This document shows positions 54,639 through 64,000 of a stretch of 64,000 bases of DNA, one piece after another. The stretch spans positions 1,617,001-1,681,000 of the forward strand of contig NC_134679.1 of the NCBI RefSeq assembly GCF_024713945.1, in the 5' to 3' direction. This DNA comes from Dermatophagoides farinae (lineage: Eukaryota > Arthropoda > Arachnida > Sarcoptiformes > Pyroglyphidae). The position numbers and the translations under genes were made by a program. The notes beneath the pieces are model-generated. The model saw nothing but the letters and a program-made list of their open reading frames with translations, made no database searches and had not been told where the DNA came from. Numbering within the stretch: position 1 is the first letter of the stretch; each line of letters opens with the position of its first letter.

Positions 54639-55478
54639 TGTTTTGAAAATTGTAAAAAATCTTAAATTCTCCTATTAGAACTATTAAAAAAAACCTTGGT
54701 AAAAAAAATGAAATACAATACACAATAAGCAAATCGGTGGTGACAAAACTGTGCGCGTGTATCATGTGATGTAAACACATTCTTTTATAAAAGAAAAAAA
54801 TGATGCGTAATACGATTACGTTCTATTTGAACGGGACAGTTTTTTTTAAATTAAAAAAAATTTTTCCCAATTAATTAATCAAATTTATTATTGCAAACAA
54901 TGAAAAATAATTTCTGTAAATTATTGATTTTGATTGATGCTGTAGTTTCAAGATCAAATAATTGATATAAAGTAAAGATTTTTTTTGTTTTGTTTTTTTT
55001 TTATTTTGTTATAAAGTTAAGCGCGCGCACGAAAAACATCCCACCACCACCACAACCACCTCACAGACACACACACACACACACAAAGGTAAGGACATTT
55101 AAAAAGTTCGTTACAAAAATACTCAAATATGATTGGTTCGTTTGAAAATTTAAATGGTTTGATGATGATGATGATTTGACACTGACAATTTGTGTATGGC
55201 ATTTAACAACGTTAGGCACAACACAAATCAAGTGGTTCATAAAATATCAAACGATTTTTTTTTGCTGATACATTCAACTATGAACTTTGAGCCGTATTGG
55301 TTGTAGCCATAGTCGTTGTTGGATTTTTTTTTCAAGCACATCACCTAGCCATTTAATTTTTTTTTCTTTTAACATCAATCTTTCTTTATTTTGTTTCTGT
55401 GTTTATTGTTTTTTTTGTTTACCTGTAGTAAATTCATTTTTTTTATTTAGCTAATTTTCACCTGAAATAAAGAATATC
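54639..55478. other. Divergent promoter region between ATG3 and cyclin B3
   Basis: About 840 bp between two start codons on opposite strands. It contains a GCGCGCGC element at 55020-55027, CCA repeats and a CA run (55067-55086). No coding exon is seen. It should carry both promoters. Confidence 0.6.
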
Positions 55479-56886
55479 ATGGAAAAAAAACCATTGGCTA
55501 ATCTGGCAAATGTTGTTGTACGTGGTGGTAATGTTGATGGTCCAAAAAAGAACGTCAATTTGGCCACAACAAAAAATGATCCAAAATTATTGAAACGTGG
55601 CCGTGATTCACCACCAAATATGATGATGGCACAGAAGAAAAAGAAAAATTCTGCCACCAAAATCATTAACAATGATGAAAATGCTGTCGTATTCGATCCA
55701 ACCCGTACAATTGAAACGAAAATTAAGAATATAAAAATATCACAAAAAATTGATTATTTACCATTGAAGAAACCTGTAAATAATAAACAAGAAACGACAA
55801 CAATATCAACAACAGTTACAATAAAAGCTGTTAAAAATCGTAATGTTAACATCAAACAAAAACAACAACCATCATCACCAAAAAAGAATGATAATAAAAA
55901 ATGTAAAAATCCTTATATCAATTGGCAAGATTATTATCAACCGCCAAAAAATCTACCAGACGATGTTATTGATCATGATCGTACACAATTGGAAAATATC
56001 AATTCTGAACCAATTTATGCATTTAAAATTTTTGAATATTTACGTGAAAAAGAACAATCAACAAGATGTCAAAAATATATGCAACATCAGAAAGAAATTT
56101 CACCTAAAATGCGTACAATATTGGTTGATTGGCTGGTGGAATTACAACAAACATTCGAATTGAATCATGAAACATTGTATCATGCAATCAAAATTATGGA
56201 TCATTTTCTTATGAACAAACCTATTAAACGGATTCGTCTACAATTGCTTGGTATTGTTTCAATGTTTATTGCCGCTAAATGTGATGTATGTATCAATTAT
56301 GTGTGTGTGTTGAATTGTAAAAAATTCATCTTTTTTTTCTATTACAGGAACGAATCTATCCAATAATCGAAGATTTTGTATACGTTAGCGATAATGCATA
56401 TGTTCGTGATGATATCATAGAGATGGAGATTGAAATATTACAAGTATTGGAGTTTAATTTAAATTATCCATTATCATATAGTTTTCTTCGTCGTTATGCA
56501 CGTTGTTCATCACAAACATTGGAAACATTAACATTGAGTCGTTATATTCTTGAATCATCATTAATGGATTATTCATTTGTTGATGAATTAGATTCAAAAA
56601 TGGCTGCCGCATCATTATTATTGGCTATGCGTATGAAACATTTACAATGGAATAAAACATTGGATTTTTATACTGGTTACAATGAAGAAGATCTAATCGA
56701 ATTGGCTGGTCGTTTAAATAGATTAATAAAAACTAAAACCAAACAGGAAACCATTCGAAATAAATATTCCGATAGGTACGACGTGTGTGTATTTAATTCA
56801 AATCTAATTGATCTAATTTCATTTTATTTCTTTATTTTAGTGTATTTTTCGCTGTAGCCAACATCAAACCATTGGATGATATTTAA
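55479..56886 (+). CDS. CycB3: G2/mitotic-specific cyclin B3
   Basis: Activates CDK1 in mitosis and meiosis; nuclear. Exons 55479-56285, 56348-56775 and 56841-56886 join in phase to 426 aa, with introns of 62 and 65 nt. The basic, Asn/Thr-rich N-terminus (1-150) precedes cyclin box N: MRTILVDWLVELQQTFELNH (211-230), IKIMDHFLM, LQLLGIVSMFIAAKCDERIYP. Cyclin box C begins at LNYPLSYSFLRRYARC, then LTLSRYILE and AAASLLLAMRMKHL. LRRYARC and the VFFAVANIKPLDD end are type B3 features rather than B1/B2. The start ATG is followed by KKPLANLAN (3-11), which fits a destruction box (RxxLxxxxN) with Lys in place of Arg; no canonical RxxL or KEN box was seen in the N-terminus. It converges with ARPC5. Confidence 0.95.
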
Positions 56887-57226
56887 TTGTTTTCGACTTT
56901 TGTGACATCTTTTTATTGAACATTTTTTTTAAAAAAATTTTGACCAAACACACGATGAGCGGCAGACCATTAATATAAATTAATTTACCTAGATTATTAA
57001 CTGAATATTTTTGTTTTCCATTTCATCATCAATACTCTCACTCTCTCTCTCGCTTTCTCAACAAAAAATTCCATTGTGTTTGTATAAATTTCAATTGCAA
57101 ATCAACGTATTTACCCACAAATATTTTGACTTATTCACACATATATGTATCATTCTTATTGATTTGATTTTTTTTTAAAAAAATTTTCCAACCAAAATAT
57201 GATAAAGGAAGTGCGAGAAAATGAAT

Positions 57227-57242
57227 AATAAATAATAATAAA
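57227..57242 (+). terminator. Polyadenylation signals of cyclin B3
   Basis: Two AATAAA hexamers, at 57227-57232 and 57237-57242, about 340 nt after the stop. They sit only some 10-25 nt from the AATAAA of the opposite gene. Confidence 0.45.
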
Positions 57243-57251
57243 GTATAAATA

Positions 57252-57257
57252 TTTATT
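57252..57257 (-). terminator. Polyadenylation signal of ARPC5
   Basis: AATAAA on the minus strand about 75 nt past the ARPC5 stop. With the cyclin B3 signals beside it, the two transcripts probably end within the same short stretch. Confidence 0.5.
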
Positions 57258-57331
57258 TGATTTGATTGAAATTTTCACTTTAAATTTGATTGTTTTCAAC
57301 AATTAATGACATTTTTTTTTTTTTTTGTTCA

Positions 57332-57793
57332 TCAAACACGTCGTCGATCAGTAAGCACACGAATGATTGAACCAACACCACCTTTTTGGAATGCTTTATC
57401 ATGCCATACTAATAGATGAGCACTGGAATTATCGGATGGAAGCTCAAAACCACGATAAATATATTTCATAAGTATATCAATCTCATCAAAATTTAATTCA
57501 TTACAAATGGCTTCAATTTCGGATATTTTTACCGATAATAATACTTTTAGTGCTAATTGAAGATTAGCATCACGTAAATATTGACTTTTCGATCCGATTG
57601 GTGCCGAATTCAATACCAATTTCAATGCATCTTTTTGTTTAGCCGAATTTATTAGATTACAGATCTCTTTTTCGTCCACATTCAAACCAGCCGGACTAGA
57701 TTGATCCAATTGATCTTCTTCTTTGAATACATCTTCACCAAATTGATCGACATCAATCTTACGAAATTGACTGCTTAACGTGTTTTTGGCCAT
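57332..57793 (-). CDS. Arpc5: Actin-related protein 2/3 complex subunit 5 (p16-ARC)
   Basis: The smallest structural subunit of the Arp2/3 actin-branching complex, which joins ARPC1 to the ARPC2/ARPC4 core. Single exon, 153 aa, the usual length. The frame extends 12 codons further upstream, but the methionine at 57793 gives the family N-terminus (MAKNTLSSQFRKIDVDQFGE, compare MSKNTSSARFRKVDVDEYDE in vertebrates). Other landmarks: LLSVKISEIEAI, DILMKYIYRGFELPSDNSSA, LLVWHDKAFQKGGVGSIIRV. Confidence 0.97.
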   Translation of the reverse strand: MAKNTLSSQFRKIDVDQFGEDVFKEEDQLDQSSPAGLNVDEKEICNLINSAKQKDALKLVLNSAPIGSKSQYLRDANLQLALKVLLSVKISEIEAICNELNFDEIDILMKYIYRGFELPSDNSSAHLLVWHDKAFQKGGVGSIIRVLTDRRRV

Positions 57794-58431
57794 TATTTTG
57801 ATGTGAAAATAATTATATTCTTTGCACAATAATCAAATTATGATTTTATAAAAAATCGAGCAAAAATTTGAAAAACAACACACCAAAAATAAAAAACATA
57901 AACAACGCCCGATTTGACAAGCTTTAATATGATCATCACTTCGTTCATATAGTACGTAACTTGAAATTCCACATCGGAAACAAAAAGATATATTTTTCCG
58001 TGAACAATTTATTGAAAAAAAAATAAATTATAAATCTCAATTTTATTAATTAGTAATAATCGATTATTATTTTAAAAATAAAACATTTCATTATCCACAT
58101 GTGTTTTTGTTTTTGTTCTTTTTTTTTTTTGGTTTTTGTTTTGATTTTATAATTCCAAAAATAATAAATTTCTTTCCATCCAAAACCATGTGATAGAATA
58201 TAATTATAGGAAGACTGACAAAATCAAGAGAATCCCATGAGAATTATTAGATAGAACAAATTATGTGGTGAATGGGGTGTGTGTGTGTGTGTAGGTGTTT
58301 TGTGTACCAGGAAACATTGTGAAAATATATGGTGAATGATGATGTGTATGAGATTGTCATTTATTATAAATAGTGGTGATGTGAATTTTTTTTTCTGTTT
58401 TTGAAATTGTTTTTTTTTAAATATTATAACA
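57794..58431. other. Intergenic region, ARPC5 promoter side
   Basis: About 640 bp between the ARPC5 start and the 3' end of the CtBP-motif gene, both on the minus strand. AT-rich with a GT run (58278-58292). No exon seen. Confidence 0.6.
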
Positions 58432-61338
58432 CTATTTTCGTTTGATTCGTTTGTTTGCTTTCGATGATTTACCATAACGTAATACATTACAATCAAATTT
58501 ACCAATTTCTTTCAATTTTTGTCTTTGTTGTATCATATTTCTTAAACTAACCAATGTTGATGGGCTAGCACCGGTACCATGACGTACATGTTTACCAGTT
58601 AATGGTCTACTAATACGTTTCCTATCGAACATATTCATTCCATTGGTTGTATCGGCTGAACGTAATTCCGTTATACCAACAACACCATCTTGGCTACAAT
58701 CAGGTGATGTACGTTTCGTTTCATAAAGGCCATTATTTTCGAATGTTGGTGATGATAATGATTTACCATTATGATTATGATTATGATGATGATGACTTTT
58801 TGTGTCCAACATTGGTGGTGATTTATTTTTCATCATCATCATCATCGTTGATGAATCCAGATGATGATCATTGGAACTTGTTGTTGATGTTGTCTGTGAT
58901 GGATTTGTTGATAATAATTTTGCATAAGTTTCTGCTACAGCAACAGCTGCTCTGGATGCAAATGCCGGTTCTTGCATTAGATAATAATAATAATGTTTAT
59001 ATAAATCTAATTGATGATGATCATGATGACCAATTGGTTTTGTTCCATGAAATTCTCTTATCGGTGATTGTGGTTTTATAGTACCAGGATGATGATTAGT
59101 ATCGGCAGCCATATATTTAATCGATGATGTTGATGATGGTGGCGATGATGATGAAGCTGTTGTTGTTGTTGTTGTTGTTGTAGCCATCATCATCATCGCC
59201 ATTTCCTTTTGATGATGATGATGATAGTGAGAATTTACATTCATATTATGACCATTATTAGTTCGAAGATCGAGTATATTGTTTACTGTACCATTTCCTT
59301 TATGGCCACCAATATCAACACCACTATCATCACTATTGTTATTATTCAATGATTTCTGTCGTCTTGTTGTTTGTTCATTATCACGACGTTCATTATCCCA
59401 ACATTCTATGAAAAATGAAATTGAAAGAAAATAACAAATAAAAATCAATTAAAAAGAAAGAACAAAAATAAAAAAACTTTTTCTAATAAATTTACCAATA
59501 ACTTCTTTTCGATAATTACGATAAAATTTTGTTTGACTGGAATCTGTTTGAATTTTTGTCGGTGAATTACCATTTTGGCAATTATCAATATTATGATGGT
59601 GATTGGATGAAATCTTTTCTGATAAATCAACAGCAATATAATCAATACATTTTTGTTTTTGTTCATTTATTTTTATAATGGAATCAATCGATTCTTTGCA
59701 ATCATTATTCTGTGATATTGATTTATCAAGAAAATAATTGGATGCAAATAATTTTTTTGGTGCACAAATTTTTGTTGGTGATATTGTTGTCGCTGTCGTT
59801 GTCGTTGTTGTCGTCGTCGTTGTGTTGGTGCTGGTGATGGTGGTGATGATGGATTTTCCATGATTATTAGCAAATAGAATTGGTCGTGTTGTTGGCAATA
59901 ATAGTCGATTTAGGCTAGATTCAGATTTAGATCGAAATAGTAATGATGATGATGAACAACATAATGACCAAGAATTTCTTTTCAATAATAACATTGCCGG
60001 CGATGAAATTGCCGATAATGATGGTAGACAAGGATAACTTAATGATTTTTTTAGACGAAAATTTCTTATTTTTTGTCGTCGATGTGATGCTGGTGGTGGT
60101 GGTGATGGATCGCCATCGCCGCCTTCGTAATAGCAAGCAATTTGAGATCCATTTAATTTCATTATTGATGAGTGATTTGATTTGATTTTCACCGATGATG
60201 ATGATGATAATTGTTGTGAATTTTTTACCATTATTGTTGTTGTCGTACTTGTAGGTGATGGTATCGATGTTGATGACGACAATGACGATGGTGGTGATGA
60301 TGAAGATGTTGTAGATGAAGATAATGGTAATGCTTGTTGCGGTGGTAGATGATCATCACTATTTTTAATTATATCTGTTTGACCATATTCTGTTGTATGA
60401 TAATCATACGGTGATGATGATGTTGATGATGATGTCGATTCTGCAGACAATGGTGGACGATGATGATGACGAATATGATGATGATCAATCCTATCATTCA
60501 ATTGTCGATCCCGTGTATGATGATTTAATATATGATGAGAATGCGAATGATGATGGTGACTACCATTCGTTAAATGAATAGGATGATGATCAACAATTTT
60601 GGCAGCCGTTGCTGTGAATGGAAATATAATTCCATCTTGTGCGGCAGCTGCTGCGGCTGCTGCTGCTGCAGCAGCAGCATGTAATTGATAAGGCATCACA
60701 TAATGATCCAATATAGCTGGATCGATTGATGATTTTGATTTCAATTGCGAATGATGACTTAATTGTGGATGAGATGTTGCTGACGCTGATGATGATGATG
60801 ATGATGATGGCGGTAGTTGTGGTATTGGTGTTGGTTGACCACATCCAGTTGGATCAATGAATAAATATGGAAATAGATTACCGGAAGTTGGATGTGAATG
60901 AAACGGTGATGGTGGTGGTGGATGATGGTAATGATGTTTCATAAGATTAGGGAAACAATATCGACCGGAAGCGGCAGCAGCTGTAGCTGCTGCCGCTGCT
61001 GCCGCTGTTGGTGATGGCCAATCATTAATTGGCGATTGAGGTGGTGGTGGAGAACCAAAAAATGCTTGTCTATGTTGTTCATATTCTTTGAATGAACCAA
61101 AAGATTTGACATGATGATGATTTGCATGTTGATGATGGATAGATGATGGTACCACAATCGATTGCTGTGTTGTTGTTGCTGTTGTTGTTATTGTTGTTGG
61201 TGATGTTTTTTTCACACTTAAATCAATAGGAATATCTTCTTTGGTTAGAAATAAATTTTGATTATTTGGCTCAACACATTGATTGGCTGCTGATGATGAC
61301 AATAGCGCATAGTTTATAAAACGTTCTTTCGGTTTCAT
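58432..61338 (-). CDS. Large low-complexity protein with CtBP-binding-type motifs, probable transcriptional corepressor
   Basis: Two exons, 61338-59496 and 59405-58432, joined in phase 1 across a 90-nt intron (TTG-GTAAAT, TTCATAG) to 938 aa. I do not recognise the family with confidence. Residues 37-41 are PIDLS, the CtBP-binding consensus, in PIDLSVKK; related motifs are VDLSEK (570-575) and LDLRT (659-663). The rest is rich in Ser, His, Ala, Thr and Met runs, including two poly-Ala tracts. A non-repetitive block near the C-terminus, RPLTGKHVRHGTGASPSTLV, continues into a predicted helix (SLRNMIQQRQKLKEIG, to about 916) and a basic tail (KANKRIKRK). This block is the part most likely conserved between species. 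PxDLS motifs, His/Ala runs and a basic tail suggest a nuclear repressor or cofactor; NOL4-like proteins are one candidate to test. The start is the first ATG of the frame. Confidence 0.8.
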
Positions 61339-64000
61339 AGTTTGTAACAGATTCTTTTTTTTTTCTTTATCAAAAAACCAAAAAAAAAAAAAACAAAACA
61401 GAAAACAAACTAAATATTGATCAAAAATTCAATACTGCAAGTTATAAAACAAAATAAAACGTTGATGATGAATCGTGCTCGACATTGTCGAATTTTGATG
61501 TTTTGTTGCGATCCATTCAATTTGTTTGATGATGAAAAAAAAAATCCAAATGGATCAAATTATGAATTGTCGAAAAGGATAAAGAAAAATAAAAGATAAA
61601 TAATTAGAAAAAAAAATTTTCTTGTTTGTTTACACACAAACACACATACGGTTATCAATCAGCTGTCTATGTGTTTTTCTATAGATGACCAATCATCATC
61701 ATCAATAGATTTAATTTTGAAAATTGAAAAATTAAAATTAATCAAAAAACTCCAAAAAATTATAAAAAAAAAACTATTGAATCTATTACCTTTTCGCTGT
61801 GTGTGTGTGTGAGTGATGACCGGATGATTGAAAATTTTTATCTTTGGTGGTATACTGGAATAATCAATTAGATGAAACATTGATTATTGATTATACATAT
61901 GTATACTGAAGGACTAGTGGTAGCTGATTGACTGATTGTTTTTCAATTTTCTCATGATGATGATGATGATGATGATGATTTCATCCAATTCTTTTCAATG
62001 GATGATCGCGATTGAATTCTAATAATGATAAGAAAAAACAAACAGTCAGGTTAATTTATTATGAATAAATTGTTTTGGTGGTTTTCTTGTCTATAAAAGA
62101 TTTAAAATTACAACAATATTCACACCACCACCACCAGAAAAAAAACACAAGAACCAGAAAGGGGCACATCACAGCAACAAAAAAAAAATCCACCAGTATA
62201 ATGTGTACCCTTCAAAAACAACAACAACAACAACAAAATATCAATGAGATTTAAACGATGAACAAAAAAAAAAATTAATCAAATTCAACGTACACACACA
62301 CACAGCGAGAAAAAAAAACTTGAAAACATTCACATAGCCTAATAGAAAATTTTAATTCAAATTTTTTTTTTTTTTGAGTAAAAGAAAAAATATTTGTTCT
62401 AGCCAAAAAAAAAAAACGTGAAAAAAAAGAATTAATACACAGGTAACCAATGACAAAATGTCAACGAACCATTCAAAAAAGAAAAAAAATCAAACATTAC
62501 AAATTATACAGATAAATAAATATTACATGCATCTCATCATCATCATCATCGACCATTGTAATAAATTGAATTAAATTCCAAATCATAATGGCGTGAAAAT
62601 AATTCCGGCATTTGAAATTTTTTTTTGTTCAAGATTTTAGCGGTAGAGAGAGAGAAACTTAGTAGATTGGTTGATGGTAGGATGGTCTAATTTAATTTTG
62701 GTTTTTTTTTCGTTATATCACAAAAAAAAACTGTTGATGCGACAATTTTTTTTGTTTAGTTTTCTGGTCGTTTGAATCTTTTGTAAATTGTCAATTTGTC
62801 ATCATCGTCATCTAGTTCTAGTCTGATTAAAATATTTTTTGCATCGTTGATTTATGAAAATGTACGAAAAAAAAACAACAAAACAAAACAAAACCAGAAA
62901 AAAAAATTTTTTTTTCGACACAAAAAAATAAACAATGATGGTTCATAGGTGGAGATGGAATATTATTATTATTTTTTTTTTGGGCGACAACAAAAAAATT
63001 AAAATGACCAAAAAACTCATACATTCACCGTCAGAAATCAGTCAAAAAAAAAAGAAAAAAAATTCTTCCACAAAAACCACAAAATAATTCGACCAAAGAA
63101 AAAAGTGAAATATTGAAGAATTTTTTTTTCTCTCTCTGTCCAAAAACACACTCATATATCATATCAAATGTGGCTGAGAAAAAAAAATATCCAAATGGCA
63201 AAGTTTATCGACCGAGGTCAAGTTGATGTATGTGAGGTTTAGGTGTATCATCTAAGCCATTCACAAAAAAAAATCTATCAGTGTGTGTGTGTGAACCCTA
63301 TGGCCCATAGTTTTACCACATATACCGTTGTTTGACATAATATCTAGGTTGCTGTGTGTGTGTGTCTGAATATTGTTTATTTATTGTTTGTCATCGTTTT
63401 ATTTTTTCTTTTCGTTCGTTTGCAATGGAAAATTTGTTGTTGTTGTTGTTGTTACTGTTTTTTTTTCACTGCAATTCGCGTGCATTTACATTTGCATATG
63501 ATGATGATGATGATGATGAATGATTCATTCAGCTAGCTGAATATTACTGGCTGGCCATTGGTCAAGTATTGCGCGGGTGGTAGATTGATTTTTTATTATT
63601 ATTATTATTATTTGAAAAGATGAAATAGAAGAAACTAGGTCACTAATCATTTCAGACTATACACATGTGTGTGTCTGTGTATTATGGACAGCCATCATTC
63701 ATTCTATGATCTAGTTCTACATAAGATTGGGTTTTTTTTCTCTGATTCAAATGGGTGGAGGGGAAAAAATCAAATGGCCATTCGTAAACAACAACAACAT
63801 CAACATATAAGCTATATATAAAATTCAACAACAACAACAACAACAACAAAAAATTCAGACCAACCAACGGTCCTATAAGTTTCATCTTGAAAATTAGTTT
63901 CATTTTTTTTTATTGTTATTATGATGATAATGATAATCGTAACCATTTTTTTTTGGCGGACCCTTAGGATACATACTGATATTTGGTCGCACAAATTGTC
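61339..64000. other. Upstream region of the CtBP-motif gene, no supported gene
   Basis: About 2.7 kb of AT-rich DNA with A homopolymers, ATC/GAT runs (61954-61980, 63498-63520), GTT (63434-63453) and CAA runs (63825-63850). One small plus-strand frame at 61468-61599 (starting MNRARHCRILMFCCDPFNLF) is less repetitive than the others, but has no visible splice partner or domain. Confidence 0.5.

Noticed and set aside
58647-59081. Plus-strand open frame of 144 codons
   Set aside because: Antisense shadow of the second exon of the CtBP-motif gene.
1-64000. Transposons, rRNA, prophage or a defence or biosynthetic system
   Set aside because: I saw no transposase, reverse transcriptase, terminal repeats, rRNA or clustered system genes; all recognised genes are ordinary animal genes.

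Overview
This is a eukaryotic nuclear window. It is very AT-rich and full of simple repeats (ATC/GAT, GTT/CAA, CA/GT and poly-A/T runs). Protein-coding genes have short introns, mostly 44-135 nt, with GT-AG borders. The gene families (Dachshund, arthropod ZP-domain cuticle-surface proteins, cyclin B3, an ApoD-type lipocalin) indicate an arthropod. The compact introns, AT richness and GAT/ATC repeat load would fit an acariform mite (for example a dust or parasitic mite), but that placement is inference and not proven from this window.

Layout. 1-7.3 kb: no exon seen, only simple repeats; probably intron or downstream part of a dachshund-like gene. 7.3-9.2 kb (minus): three exons of that gene, including the conserved Ski/Sno/Dac DNA-binding domain. 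9.2-24.1 kb: a 15 kb repeat-rich desert, possibly regulatory DNA or a first intron of dachshund. 24.1-33.9 kb: a dense cluster with a secreted MAM-like protein (plus), a 15-exon long-chain acyl-CoA synthetase (minus), an ApoD-like lipocalin (minus), ribosomal protein S14/uS11 (plus), and a ZP-domain membrane protein (minus). 33.9-39.7 kb: no gene seen. 39.7-45.3 kb: methylthioribulose-1-phosphate dehydratase (minus, single exon) and a second ZP-domain protein paralogous to the first (minus, five exons). 45.3-53.6 kb: second desert. 53.6-61.3 kb: ATG3 (minus), cyclin B3 (plus), ARPC5 (minus), and a large low-complexity protein with CtBP-binding-type motifs (minus). 61.3-64 kb: no gene seen apart from one weak small ORF.

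I rebuilt exon models by hand by matching reading phase across GT-AG borders. For ACSL, lipocalin, RpS14, the second ZP protein, ATG3, cyclin B3, ARPC5, MtnB and the CtBP-motif protein, all phases close and the total length fits the known family where there is one. The first ZP protein (5' end), the MAM-like protein (last intron) and dachshund (both ends) are provisional.

The genes do not form a single pathway. ACSL and the lipocalin next to it both act on lipids. The two ZP proteins are a tandem pair separated by MtnB. I found no mobile element, CRISPR, tRNA or rRNA, and nothing I would call a new biological system. The most unusual things are gene-structure oddities: a 27-nt and a 29-nt micro-exon, a GC-AG intron, a stop-free in-frame 63-nt intron inside ATG3, a NAGNAG acceptor, and an ACSL with altered active-site motifs.
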